Assembly (NCBI RefSeq): GCF_000834655.1
Contig: NZ_JXQQ01000048.1
Location: 62,001 to 126,000, forward strand
Direction of reading: 5' to 3'
DNA length: 64,000 bases
Source: Variovorax paradoxus
GTDB lineage: Bacteria; Pseudomonadota; Gammaproteobacteria; Burkholderiales; Burkholderiaceae_C
Below the pieces are notes generated by a model that saw only the letters and a program-made list of their open reading frames with translations, was not told the origin of the DNA and made no database searches. Below are positions 24,367 through 32,429 of this stretch, one piece after another. The position numbers and the translations under genes are program-made. How positions within the stretch are numbered: the stretch's first letter is position 1; each line of letters opens with the position of its first letter.

Positions 24367-25235
24367 GGCCGCCTCCCCATCAGCCCTTCGGGCTTCCAGA
24401 TCAGCACGATGGCCATCAGGAGGTAGATCCCGATGCCGCTCAGGTCCGCGAAGAACACCTTGCCGAAGGTATCGACGAAGCCCACCAGCAGCGAGGCCAG
24501 CAGCGCGCCGGTGATCGAGCCGATGCCGCCGATCACCACCAGCACGAAGCAGATGATGAGCACGCTCGCGCCCATGTTCGGATACACCGAGGACATCGGC
24601 GCCGCGATCATCCCGGCCAGCGCCGCGAGCGCCACGCCGGCCGCGAACACGATGCGGTACAGGCGCTTCACGTCGATACCGAGGCCCCGCACCATGTCGC
24701 GGTTGCTCGCGCCGGCGCGGATCATCATGCCCAGCCGCGTGCGGTTCACCACCCAGTACAGGCCGACCGCGAGCACGATGCAGGCGGCCGAAGCAAACAG
24801 GCGATACCAGGGGTAGCTCATGACGTTGCCCAGCGCAAAGCTGCCGTCGAGCCAGGCGGGCACCTTCACGCCGTGCACGTCGTTGCCCACGAGGATGGAG
24901 CGCAGTTCCTCGAACACCAAAATGAGCCCGTAGGTCATCAGCACCTGCTGCAGGTGGTCACGCTGGTACAGGTAGCTGAAGAAGGCCCATTCGAGCAGGT
25001 AGCCGAAGATGGCCGCGAGCACCACGCCGGCCACCAGCATCAGGAGGAACTGGTCGCCGAACAGCGGCGCGAGCGAGAACGCGAGGTACGCGCCGATCAT
25101 GTAGAAGCTGCCGTGCGCGAGGTTGATCACGCCCATGATCCCGAAGATCAGCGTGAGGCCCGATGCCACGAGAAAAAGCAGCAGTCCGTACTGAACGGAG
25201 TTCAGGCACTGGACGAGGAAGGTTCCGAAATCCAC
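24363..25235 (-). CDS. livH: LivH-type ABC transporter permease
   Basis: The permease has eight membrane segments and typical LivH signatures: GLTLIFGIMGVINLAHGSFYMIGAY and, in the cytoplasmic loop, RAGASNRDMVRGLGIDV. I place the start at the GTG at 25235, giving 290 residues beginning DFGTFLVQ, as homologues usually begin Met-Asp-Phe-Gly. The frame opens 14 codons further, at 25277, but those codons are Arg-rich and not family-like. The upstream 184 bp hold a palindromic repeat. Confidence 0.85.
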   Translation of the reverse strand: MDFGTFLVQCLNSVQYGLLLFLVASGLTLIFGIMGVINLAHGSFYMIGAYLAFSLAPLFGDQFLLMLVAGVVLAAIFGYLLEWAFFSYLYQRDHLQQVLMTYGLILVFEELRSILVGNDVHGVKVPAWLDGSFALGNVMSYPWYRLFASAACIVLAVGLYWVVNRTRLGMMIRAGASNRDMVRGLGIDVKRLYRIVFAAGVALAALAGMIAAPMSSVYPNMGASVLIICFVLVVIGGIGSITGALLASLLVGFVDTFGKVFFADLSGIGIYLLMAIVLIWKPEGLMGRRP

Positions 25236-25289
25236 TGGGCGATACCGGTTGGAGGCAAGACGAAAACCCCTCACCATCCGTTCGACCGT

Positions 25290-25359
25290 CCGTTCGGCCT
25301 GAGCTTGTCGAAGGCTTGCGCGGGTTGTGCCCTGGCTTCGACGGGCTCAGCCCGAACGG
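25290..25359. repeat. Inverted intergenic repeat of the ctgagctt type, copy B
   Basis: The left arm at 25290-25314 (ccgttcggcctgagcttgtc plus gaagg) and right arm at 25336-25359 (cttcgacgggctcagcccga plus acgg) are near-perfect reverse complements with a 21-bp spacer. It lies between the binding-protein stop (25420) and livH start. Such hairpins between genes for binding proteins and permeases often set the higher expression of the binding protein by protecting upstream mRNA; that role is inferred. No gene is seen in 25236-25419. Confidence 0.75.
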
Positions 25360-25419
25360 CGGTGGTTGAGGTGGTGTGGAACGAACGGTTGGAGGCGTGG
25401 AGCGCGTGCGGTGCGCGGC

Positions 25420-26595
25420 TTACATCCGGCAGCCGCGGGCCGGATCTGCGAGGCCCTTGATCGCCGTGCTGACCAGCTTGTTCTCCTTGCCATCCACCTT
25501 GCGCAGGTAGATGTCCTGCACCGGGTTGTGCGACTTGCTCACGGTGAACGGGCCGCGCGGGCTGTCGATCCTGGCCTTTTCGATGGCGGCGGTGAACTCG
25601 GCCTTCTTGCCGATGTCGCCCTTGGCGGCGGCAAGGCCCACGCCCAGCATCTGCGCGGCGTCGTAGCCCTGCACCGCGTACACGTCGGGCTGCAGCTTGA
25701 ACGACTTGGCGTAGGCCACGCGGAACGCGTTGTCGCGCGCGGTGTTGAGGCCGTCCGCGTAGTGCAGCGTGGTCAGCATGCCTTGCGCCGATTCGCCTTG
25801 CGCGTCGAGCGTGCCGTCGGTCAGGAAGCCGGGGCCGTAGAGCGGAATGGTCTTGTTCAGGCCCGCGGCCTGGTAGTCCTTGACGAACTTCACCGCGCCG
25901 CCGCCTGCGAAGAAGGCGTACACCGCATCGGGCTTGGCCGCCGCTATTTCGGTCAGTAGCGCCTGGAACTCCACGTTGGGGAAGGCCAGCGTGAGCTGCT
26001 TGTCGACCTTGCCGCCGTTCTTCTCGAAACCTTCCTTGAAGCCGTTGACCGACTCGTCGCCGGCCGCGTACTTCCAGGTGATGGTCATCGCCTTCTTCTT
26101 GCCCTGCTGCTTGGCCGCGACCTCGCCCATGGCGTAGGCCGGCTGCCAGTTGCTGAACGAGCTGCGGAAGATGTTGGGCGCGCACATCGGGCCGGTCACC
26201 GCGTCGGCGCCGGCGTTCGGCACGATCAGCACGGTGCCGCTTTCCTTGGCGGCCTTGGCCATGGCCATGGCGACGCCGGAGTGCACGGTGCCCACGATCA
26301 CGTCGACGTTGTCGCGCTTGATGAGCTTGTTGACGTTGTCGGTCGCCTTGGCGGGGTCGGACTCGTCGTCCACCTTGAAGTATTCGATCTCGCGGCCCGA
26401 GAGCTTGCCGCCCTGTTCGTCCACGTAGAGCTTGAAGCCGTTCTCGATGGCCACGCCCAGGGCGGTGTAGGTGCCGCTGTAGGGCAGCATGAGGCCGACC
26501 TTGAGCTTGCCGGTGCCCTGGGCGCCGGCCGCCGACGCAAGGGCGGCAAAGGCGATGGCGGTGAGCGCGAGGCGCGCGTTGCGGATGGTCGTCAT
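25420..26595 (-). CDS. Branched-chain-type ABC binding protein of the benzoate cluster
   Basis: The 391-residue protein has a signal peptide (ALTAIAFAALASAAGAQG, cleavage near 25) and the LivJ-type periplasmic fold: LKVGLMLPYSGTYTALG at the start of the mature part and KVDDESDPAKA. I chose the ATG at 26595, which follows AGGAG 10 bp upstream and gives a proper signal peptide. Family members in benzoate clusters bind benzoate-like acids; the ligand is inferred from context. Its ATG overlaps the stop of the alpha/beta hydrolase (26592-26595). Confidence 0.9.
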   Translation of the reverse strand: MTTIRNARLALTAIAFAALASAAGAQGTGKLKVGLMLPYSGTYTALGVAIENGFKLYVDEQGGKLSGREIEYFKVDDESDPAKATDNVNKLIKRDNVDVIVGTVHSGVAMAMAKAAKESGTVLIVPNAGADAVTGPMCAPNIFRSSFSNWQPAYAMGEVAAKQQGKKKAMTITWKYAAGDESVNGFKEGFEKNGGKVDKQLTLAFPNVEFQALLTEIAAAKPDAVYAFFAGGGAVKFVKDYQAAGLNKTIPLYGPGFLTDGTLDAQGESAQGMLTTLHYADGLNTARDNAFRVAYAKSFKLQPDVYAVQGYDAAQMLGVGLAAAKGDIGKKAEFTAAIEKARIDSPRGPFTVSKSHNPVQDIYLRKVDGKENKLVSTAIKGLADPARGCRM

Positions 26596-27401
26596 GGTGT
26601 CTGTCTCCTGTTTTTGGTGATGAAAGCGGCGGTAGCGACGGTGACACGTTCCGGCTGATCGCGATGTGGGGAATGCCCGCATTCAGGGATTTCCACCAGT
26701 TCGCAACTGCCGTTCACGCGCGCCGCGATGCCGCGGATCTGCGCGAGCGTGCCGTACTCGTCGTCGATGCCCTGGATGGCGAGCACCGGGCAGCGGATGG
26801 CGTCGAGTTCGGCCTCGATGTTCCAGTCGCGAAAGGGCGGGTGCAGCCAGATGCGGTTCCAGCCCCAGAAGGCGGAGTCGGCGCTCGCGTGGTAGCGGCC
26901 GAGCTTGCCGGGCAGGTCGGTCGAGAGGTACGCGGTGCGGGCCAGCTCGATGTTCGCCACGGTCACGTCTTCCACGAAGATGTGCGGGGCCAGCACCACG
27001 AGGCCGGCCACGCGATCGGGAAAGCGCGAGGCGTAGAGCAGCGAGATCGAGCCGCCGTCGCTGTGTCCGAAGAGCCAGGGCGTTTCGCCATCGAGCTTCA
27101 GCGCGGTGAAGAGCGCAGGGAGCACTTCGTGCGCCTGGCGGTGCATGAAGTCGACGCCCCAGATCTCGTCGTCGCCGCGCGGCGTGGAGCGGCCGTAGCC
27201 GGGGCGCGAGAACACGAGGCCGCGGGCGTTGGCGGCGTCGCACACCTGCGCGGGGAAGTCTTTCCACATCGCGACGGAGCCCAGGCCTTCGTGGAGGAAG
27301 ACGATGAGCGGCGCGTCGGTGCGCTGGGGGGCCACCCACTGGCATTCGATGCGCACGGGGCGGCCGCGCCATTCGATGGTGGCGAAGTCGGGTGTGCTCA
27401 T
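26592..27401 (-). CDS. Alpha/beta hydrolase of the benzoate cluster
   Basis: The 269-residue hydrolase has the nucleophile elbow GHSDGGS with Ser114, acid Asp213 or Asp214 in IQGIDDEYGT and His243 in CGHSPHRD. HEGLGSVAMWKDFP near 37-50 would form the oxyanion region. A related hydrolase gene occurs in box clusters of other betaproteobacteria and has been proposed to act on lactone or thioester by-products, but its substrate is not established. Here it lies between benzoate-CoA ligase and the transporter, so a thioesterase relieving CoA trapping or a lactone hydrolase are the leading options. Confidence 0.82.
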   Translation of the reverse strand: MSTPDFATIEWRGRPVRIECQWVAPQRTDAPLIVFLHEGLGSVAMWKDFPAQVCDAANARGLVFSRPGYGRSTPRGDDEIWGVDFMHRQAHEVLPALFTALKLDGETPWLFGHSDGGSISLLYASRFPDRVAGLVVLAPHIFVEDVTVANIELARTAYLSTDLPGKLGRYHASADSAFWGWNRIWLHPPFRDWNIEAELDAIRCPVLAIQGIDDEYGTLAQIRGIAARVNGSCELVEIPECGHSPHRDQPERVTVATAAFITKNRRQTP

Positions 27402-27421
27402 TGCATTGCTCCCGGCTGTTG

Positions 27422-27537
27422 CTCCTTCCCCTTCCGGGGGAAGGCTGGGATGGGGGCTCGCGGCGCTTGAGAAGGATGTGCGTGCGTTGAGGCCGATGCC
27501 CCCATCCCAACCCTCCCCCGGGAGGGGAGGGAGAAAG
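27422..27537. repeat. Palindromic c/t-rich intergenic repeat, copy 2
   Basis: The left part, 27422-27456, differs from 23281-23315 at one position. The facing right part, 27498-27537, contains ccctcccccgggaggggagg. The pair forms two hairpins and a larger inverted structure, in the 148-bp gap between the ligase stop and hydrolase start. No gene is seen in this gap. Confidence 0.75.
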
Positions 27538-27549
27538 AAAGGCGGCGCG

Positions 27550-29097
27550 TCATGCCGCTTTTTCCCGCTCGCGCAACCTGAACCGCTGAATCTTCCCGGT
27601 CGCCGTCTTCGGCAGCTCGCTCACGAATTCGAGGAAGCGCGGGTACTTGTAAGGCGCAAGCCGCTCCTTCACGAACGCCTTGAGTTCGTCCTCGGTCGCG
27701 GCGCTGCCGTCCTTCAGCACGACGAAGGCCTTGGTCTTGGTAAGCCCTTCGGCATCTTCCTTGCCGATGACCGCGGCCTCGAGCACGCAGGGGTGCTGCA
27801 TCAGCGTGGCCTCGACCTCGAAGGGCGAGACGTAGATGCCGCTGACCTTCAGCATGTCGTCGCTGCGGCCCGCGTAGGTGAAGTAGCCGTCGGCATCGCG
27901 CGTGTACTTGTCGCCGCTCTTGGTCCAGCCGCCCTGGAAGGTGTCGCGCGATTTCTCGCGGTTGGTCCAGTACATGAGCGCCGAGCTCGGGCCGCGGATG
28001 TAAAGGTCGCCCACTTCGCCATCGGGCACGGGGCGGCCGTCTTCGCCGCGCAGCTCGACCTCGTAGCCTTCGACCGGCTTGCCCGTGGTGCCGTAGCGCA
28101 CGTCGCCGGGGCGGTTGGAGATGAAGATGTGCAGCATCTCGGTCGAGCCGATGCCGTCGATGATCTCGCAGCCGTAGTGCGCCTTGAAGCGCTGCGCGAT
28201 CTCGCCGGGCAGGGCCTCGCCGGCGGACGAGCACATGCGCAAGGCGACCGCATCGCGTGCCGGCAGCTTCGGCGAAGCGAGCATGCCCGCGAAGCCCGTG
28301 GGCGCGCCGAAGAACACGGTGGGCTTGTGCTCGGTCCAGCGTCGGAAGGTGGCGTCGGGCGTGGGGCGCTCGGCCATCAGCACGACGGTGGCGCCGACCG
28401 TGAGCGGAAAGGTCAGCGCGTTGCCCAGGCCATACGCGAAGTACATCTTGGCGGCCGAGAAGCACACGTCGTCTTCGGTCAGCGCGAGCACCGGCTTGCC
28501 GTAGAGCTCGGCCGTCCACCAGAGGTTGGCGTGCGTGTGGACCGTGCCTTTGGGCTTGCCGGTGGAGCCCGAGGAGTAGAGCCAGAAGCCGGGGTCGTCG
28601 GACGCGGTGTTGACCGGCGCGGCCAGGGGCTCGGCCCTGGCGAGCGCATCGTCGAAGGCTTGTGCGTTCTCCGGCAGCGCGCCGGTCGGCTGCGAGACGA
28701 GGAGCGTCTGCAACTCGTGCGCGCCGCGCCCCATCGCATCCTGCAGCACGGGCAACAGCGCGCCCGACACCAGCGCGGCCTGCGCGCGGCTGTGGTCGAG
28801 CATGTAGGCGTAGTCCTCGGGCGTGAGCAGCGTGTTGACCGCGACGGGCACGATGCCGGCGTACAGGCAGCCGAGAAAGCTCACGGGCCAGTCGTTGTTG
28901 TCGAGCATCAAGAGCAGCACGCGCTCTTCGCGGCGCACGCCGGCGGCCTTCAGTGTGGCGGCCAGGTGGCGCGCGCGGTCTTCGAGCTGGCCGTAGGTCA
29001 GCGTGCCGCGGTCGTCGATGTAGGCGGTGCGATCGGCGCGACCGCGGTTGAGGGCGAACAGGTGTTCGGCGAAATTGAATCGTGCAGGCAGGCTCAT
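27550..29097 (-). CDS. bclA: Benzoate-CoA ligase
   Basis: The 515-residue ANL enzyme has the P-loop YSSGSTGKPKGT at 174-185, the GIGSTEMLHIFISN segment typical of benzoate-CoA ligases, YIRGPSSALMYW, and the C-terminal catalytic lysine Lys502 in TATGKIQRF. It activates benzoate with ATP and CoA, the entry step of the box pathway. The ATG at 29097 follows AAGGAG. The open frame runs on upstream to 30648 through the boxD gene, but that is an out-of-frame shadow. It lies 35 bp after boxD. Confidence 0.95.
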   Translation of the reverse strand: MSLPARFNFAEHLFALNRGRADRTAYIDDRGTLTYGQLEDRARHLAATLKAAGVRREERVLLLMLDNNDWPVSFLGCLYAGIVPVAVNTLLTPEDYAYMLDHSRAQAALVSGALLPVLQDAMGRGAHELQTLLVSQPTGALPENAQAFDDALARAEPLAAPVNTASDDPGFWLYSSGSTGKPKGTVHTHANLWWTAELYGKPVLALTEDDVCFSAAKMYFAYGLGNALTFPLTVGATVVLMAERPTPDATFRRWTEHKPTVFFGAPTGFAGMLASPKLPARDAVALRMCSSAGEALPGEIAQRFKAHYGCEIIDGIGSTEMLHIFISNRPGDVRYGTTGKPVEGYEVELRGEDGRPVPDGEVGDLYIRGPSSALMYWTNREKSRDTFQGGWTKSGDKYTRDADGYFTYAGRSDDMLKVSGIYVSPFEVEATLMQHPCVLEAAVIGKEDAEGLTKTKAFVVLKDGSAATEDELKAFVKERLAPYKYPRFLEFVSELPKTATGKIQRFRLREREKAA

Positions 29098-29132
29098 CGT
29101 GTTGTCTCCTTGGGGCCTCACTCGGTTGCTGC

Positions 29133-30683
29133 TTAGAGGCCGAGGGCGGCGAGCACGCCAGGGCTCGCCTGCACCGCGCTCCTGCGGTGATAGAAATCGA
29201 GCGCGCGCAGGCCGCCCAGTTCGGCACCGCCGCCCGCGCGGCCGGGGCCACCATGCATCGACATCGGCATCACGTTGCCGTGGCCGGTGTGGGCTTGCGC
29301 GACTTCGGGCGTGATCACGTGGACGCGGCCGTGGCTCGGTGCGACGGCGAGTGCCGCCTGTGCGAGTGCGGCCTCGTCGCTGCCATAGAGCGAGGTGACG
29401 AGCGAGCCTTGTCCCCGATGCGCGAGCGCGATGCCGTGTGCCAGGTCGCGATACGGCAGCAACGTGGCGACCGGCCCGAACACTTCCACGTCGTGCACGC
29501 GCTGCGCCGCATCGGCATCGCGCGCGCCCAGCAGCACCGGGCCGATGCAGGCGGCGATGGCCGGGTCGGCGTCGACCAGCGGCTTGCTGCGGCTGTCGTG
29601 CAGCACGGTGGTCTGCGCGGCTAGGGCGTCGAGCCCTTCGCGCACCGCATTCAACTGCGCGCGGCTCACCAGCGAGCCCATGCGTACGCTCTCGTTGCGC
29701 GGGTTGCCCACCGTCACTCCCGCGAGCTTCGCGCCGATGGCTTCGGCCGCGGCGTCGTACACCTCGGCTGGCACCAGGATGCGGCGGATGGCGGTGCACT
29801 TCTGGCCCGACTTGACCGTCATCTCGCGCACCACTTCGCGCACGAGCAGATTGAACGCCTCGCTGCCGGGCGCGGCGCCGGGCAGCAGCAGGGCGCTGTT
29901 GAGGCTGTCGGCCTCGATGTTCGCGCGCACCGAGCGTGCGGCCACGGCGGGGTGCGAGCGGATCACCGCTGCGGTTTCGGCCGACCCGGTGAACGAGACC
30001 ACGTCGAAGGGCTGCAGCTGGTCCATCAGTCCGGCAGAGCTGCCGCAGATGACCGAGAGCGCGCCGGCGGGCAGCACGCCCGCATCGACCACGTCCTTGA
30101 CCATGCGCTGCGTGAGCCAGGCGGTGGCCGTGGCGGGCTTCACGATCACGGGCACGCCCGAGAGCAGTGCCGGCGCGGCTTTTTCCCACAGGCCCCACGA
30201 CGGGAAGTTGAAGGCGTTGATGAAGAGCGCCACGCCGTGCGTCGGCACCTGCAGGTGCTGCGACAGGAAAACCGGCTCCTTGCCGAGCTTGACCGCATCG
30301 CCGTCGCGCAAGGCGCGCACGTCGCCGAGCGCATCGCCCCACTTGGCGTACTGGCCGAGCGTGAAGATGGCGCCGTCGATGTCGACGGCCGAGTCGTTCT
30401 TCACGGTGCCCGAGTTCGCGGTGGCGATCTCGTAATAGGCATCGCGATTCGCCTGCAGCACCTTCACGATGGCGCCGAGCAGTCCGGCGCGCTGGCGGTA
30501 GGTGAGGGCGCGCAGTGCATTGCCGCCTTGTTCGCGCGCAAAGGAAAACGCTTCGGGCAGGTCGAGCCCCGTGGCATCGACGCGCGCGAGGTCGGTGCCC
30601 AGCACCGGATCGAAGAGGGGCGTGCCGGCGCCCGAGCCGCTTTGCCATCGGCCCGCGACGTGGTTGGCGAGGAGTTCTGTCAT
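29133..30683 (-). CDS. boxD: 3,4-dehydroadipyl-CoA semialdehyde dehydrogenase
   Basis: The 516-residue aldehyde dehydrogenase has FINAFNFPSWGLWEKAAPALLSG in place of the more usual NFP/W motif region, KPATATAWL for cofactor binding, FTGSAET, and MTVKSGQKCTAIRRI with the nucleophilic Cys. These features match the dehydrogenase that oxidises the semialdehyde made by BoxC, usually with NADP. The position between DUF4863 (4-bp overlap of its stop with this start at 30680-30683) and the ligase fits known box clusters. Confidence 0.93.
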   Translation of the reverse strand: MTELLANHVAGRWQSGSGAGTPLFDPVLGTDLARVDATGLDLPEAFSFAREQGGNALRALTYRQRAGLLGAIVKVLQANRDAYYEIATANSGTVKNDSAVDIDGAIFTLGQYAKWGDALGDVRALRDGDAVKLGKEPVFLSQHLQVPTHGVALFINAFNFPSWGLWEKAAPALLSGVPVIVKPATATAWLTQRMVKDVVDAGVLPAGALSVICGSSAGLMDQLQPFDVVSFTGSAETAAVIRSHPAVAARSVRANIEADSLNSALLLPGAAPGSEAFNLLVREVVREMTVKSGQKCTAIRRILVPAEVYDAAAEAIGAKLAGVTVGNPRNESVRMGSLVSRAQLNAVREGLDALAAQTTVLHDSRSKPLVDADPAIAACIGPVLLGARDADAAQRVHDVEVFGPVATLLPYRDLAHGIALAHRGQGSLVTSLYGSDEAALAQAALAVAPSHGRVHVITPEVAQAHTGHGNVMPMSMHGGPGRAGGGAELGGLRALDFYHRRSAVQASPGVLAALGL

Positions 30684-31150
30684 TGGGTGAACTTGATCTG
30701 CCCTTCGGGCAGCAAATAGAGAACGAGCGCGCGGCCTTGCGACACGGTCGGGCGGTGCGCGGTGCCGGGCCCGTAGACGCACCAGCCGGCGGGCCGTCCG
30801 TCGAAGGTGGCGGGGTGGTCGTCGAGCGGCATGATCAGGTCGATTTCGCCGTTCGGGTGCGTGTGGTGCGGGCCGGCGATGTCCTGCATGTCGACCACGT
30901 CGACCGAGAAACGGTGCAGCGCGTCTTCAGCCTTGAACACGCGGCCGTACCTGATACCGCCGCCCTCGCGCTCGCACAGCCAGCCTTCGGCGACGCCGCC
31001 GATGCAGGCCTGGCGCAGTTGCTCGAAGCTCGTGCTGCCCGCGCCGTGGGTCGCGTTGAGCCACCGGTCGAGTTGGGCGTCGAGCGGCTTGCCTGCGATC
31101 TGGGCGGTCAGGCCGGCGATCAACTGGTGAAATGCTTCCTTGCTGGACAT
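30680..31150 (-). CDS. DUF4863 cupin-like protein (4-hydroxylaminobenzoate lyase family)
   Basis: The 156-residue protein has a cupin-like C-terminal half with IAGPHHTHPNGEIDLIMP (His95, His96, His98, Glu102) and GPGTAHRP (His132), a plausible metal site. The family contains PnbB, 4-hydroxylaminobenzoate lyase, but many members sit in box clusters where no nitro compound is used. Here it is the first gene of the leftward benzoate operon, directly behind the BoxR-type promoter. Its role in benzoate use is unknown; metal-dependent removal of a dead-end product is one guess. Confidence 0.82.
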   Translation of the reverse strand: MSSKEAFHQLIAGLTAQIAGKPLDAQLDRWLNATHGAGSTSFEQLRQACIGGVAEGWLCEREGGGIRYGRVFKAEDALHRFSVDVVDMQDIAGPHHTHPNGEIDLIMPLDDHPATFDGRPAGWCVYGPGTAHRPTVSQGRALVLYLLPEGQIKFTQ

Positions 31151-31245
31151 CGTGGCGGGCTTCCTTCGTGGAGGCTCGCTGGCGGGGCGAGCATGGAGCT
31201 GGCGCCGCAGCGAACTTATGAACTACCTTGCAGGATCGTTGCGTG

Positions 31246-31259
31246 TGCAGTATCTTGCT
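31246..31259. promoter_or_regulatory. boxR: BoxR-type half-conserved site TGCA-N6-TGCT
   Basis: The site tgcagtatcttgct lies ten bases downstream of the -10 box of the leftward promoter, thus around its first transcribed bases. The related repressor BzdR is known to bind TGCA-N6-TGCA sites. One base departs from that pattern. A repressor bound here could block the leftward benzoate operon. Inferred from sequence and position. Confidence 0.5.
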
Positions 31260-31268
31260 TGTGGCCGA

Positions 31269-31297
31269 ACAATAAGCACCGAGTCATTGGGTGTCAA
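31269..31297 (-). promoter_or_regulatory. Sigma70-type promoter for the leftward benzoate operon
   Basis: On the minus strand a perfect -35 box TTGACA (31297-31292) is separated by 17 bp from a -10 box TATTGT (31274-31269). It lies 119 bp upstream of the DUF4863 start, in the 213-bp gap to boxR, and is flanked by two BoxR-type sites. It is the best promoter match I find in the window. Confidence 0.6.
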
Positions 31298-31310
31298 GCA
31301 ATATAGTGCA
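31297..31310. promoter_or_regulatory. boxR: BoxR-type site AGCA-N6-TGCA
   Basis: The sequence agcaatatagtgca is the inverse arrangement of the site at 31246-31259 (reverse complement agcaagatactgca; 11 of 14 bases agree). It abuts the -35 box of the leftward promoter and lies before the presumed boxR promoter, so one protein could act on both directions. Confidence 0.5.
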
Positions 31311-31363
31311 TATATGGTGTTTACCCTGAGCGCGCACAATCCCGGCCAAGAATGAGGACTTGC

Positions 31364-32302
31364 ATGAACGAGCATGTAGACGCGGTGCTGGCCACCGCGC
31401 CAGAAGGCGGCAGCAACGCCGCACCGGCCGGGGAGGCCAAGAATCCGCTGCTGGTCGCATTGGGCGACCGCGTGCGCAATCTGCGCGCGCAGCGCGGCCT
31501 CACGCGCAAGGCGGTGGCCATTTCGGCCGACGTCTCGGAGCGGCACCTGGCGAACCTGGAATACGGCATCGGCAACGCGTCCATCCTGGTGCTGCAACAG
31601 GTGGCCGGCGCGCTTCACTGCTCGCTGGCCGAACTGGTCGGCGACGTGACCACCAGCTCGCCCGAGTGGCTGCTGATCCGCGAACTGCTCGAGAACCGCA
31701 GCGAAACCGACCTGCGCCGCGTGCGCGTGGCACTGGGCGAACTGCTCGGCACCGCCTCGGTCGATCCTGCGCGGCACCGCCGTATCGCGCTCGTGGGCTT
31801 GCGCGGCGCGGGCAAGTCGACGCTGGGCCAGATGCTGGCCGACGACCTCGACGTGCCCTTCGTGGAACTGAGCCGCGAAATCGAGAAGCTCGCGGGCTGC
31901 AGCGTGCGCGAGATCCACGATCTCTACGGCACCAACGCCTATCGCCGCTACGAGCGCCGCGCGCTGGAAGAGGCCGTGCAGATCTACAGCGAGGTGGTGA
32001 TCGCCACGCCTGGCGGCATCGTCTCCGATCCCGCCACCTTCAACGAGCTCCTCGCGCACTGCACCACCGTGTGGCTGCAGGCCGCGCCAGAAGAGCACAT
32101 GGGCCGCGTCGCTGCGCAGGGCGACACCCGCCCGATGGCCGCCAGCAAGGAAGCCATGGAAGACCTGCGCCGCATCCTGAACGGCCGCGCCGCCTTCTAT
32201 TCGAAGGCCGATCTCTCGGTGGACACCAGCGGCCAGAGCCTTGCGCAGAGCTTCCAGACGCTGCGTTCTGCAACCCGCCAGTCGATGGGCCTCGGGGCCT
32301 GA
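31364..32302 (+). CDS. boxR: BoxR, XRE/shikimate-kinase-like regulator of benzoate genes
   Basis: The 312-residue protein joins an N-terminal XRE helix-turn-helix (residues ~34-88, TRKAVAISADVSERHLANLE) to a C-terminal domain like shikimate kinase, with Walker A GLRGAGKST at 145-153. This build is that of BoxR/BzdR, in which the kinase-like part binds benzoyl-CoA and releases the DNA. I place the start at ATG 31364, six bases after AGGA; an in-frame ATG at 31352 would overlap that ribosome site. It is divergent from the leftward benzoate operon and 127 bp upstream of boxC. Repression relieved by benzoyl-CoA is known for the family. Confidence 0.94.
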   Translation: MNEHVDAVLATAPEGGSNAAPAGEAKNPLLVALGDRVRNLRAQRGLTRKAVAISADVSERHLANLEYGIGNASILVLQQVAGALHCSLAELVGDVTTSSPEWLLIRELLENRSETDLRRVRVALGELLGTASVDPARHRRIALVGLRGAGKSTLGQMLADDLDVPFVELSREIEKLAGCSVREIHDLYGTNAYRRYERRALEEAVQIYSEVVIATPGGIVSDPATFNELLAHCTTVWLQAAPEEHMGRVAAQGDTRPMAASKEAMEDLRRILNGRAAFYSKADLSVDTSGQSLAQSFQTLRSATRQSMGLGA

Positions 32303-32331
32303 CCTGAAGTTTGAAAAAAAGCGATTCAGGC

Positions 32332-32361
32332 ATTGACTTGCCTGTTCGCATGCAGCATGAT
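32332..32361 (+). promoter_or_regulatory. Candidate boxCBA promoter
   Basis: TTGACT (32332-32337) and CATGAT (32356-32361), 18 bp apart, resemble -35 and -10 boxes. The -10 lies inside the TGCA-N6-TGCA operator. It lies in the 127-bp gap after boxR, so boxC may have its own regulated promoter besides read-through. The match to consensus is moderate. Confidence 0.45.
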
Positions 32362-32364
32362 GCA
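32351..32364. promoter_or_regulatory. boxR: Perfect BoxR-type operator TGCA-N6-TGCA
   Basis: The sequence tgcagcatgatgca matches the known BzdR/BoxR recognition pattern exactly and overlaps the presumed -10 box of the boxC promoter. Binding would exclude RNA polymerase. It lies 65 bp before the boxC start. Confidence 0.6.
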
Positions 32365-32380
32365 TGTCATCGGAACCAGA

Positions 32381-32408
32381 AGATGCATTATTCTTCCGGT
32401 TTGCATCT
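32381..32408. promoter_or_regulatory. Inverted repeat agatgca-N14-tgcatct before boxC
   Basis: Perfect 7-bp arms at 32381-32387 and 32402-32408 lie between the operator and the boxC ribosome site, each carrying a TGCA. They may form an extra BoxR contact or a hairpin in the 5' leader. This is seen directly; its role is inferred. Confidence 0.45.
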
Positions 32409-32429
32409 GCCCCCACAGGAGACTTCCGT

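Noticed and set aside
25236..25277. Longer start of livH
   Set aside because: The extra 14 residues are Arg-rich and not like LivH; the GTG at 25235 gives the usual start.
27550..30648. 1032-codon frame that would fuse the ligase with an upstream domain
   Set aside because: The upstream half is the wrong frame of boxD. The ligase has its own ATG at 29097 with AAGGAG.
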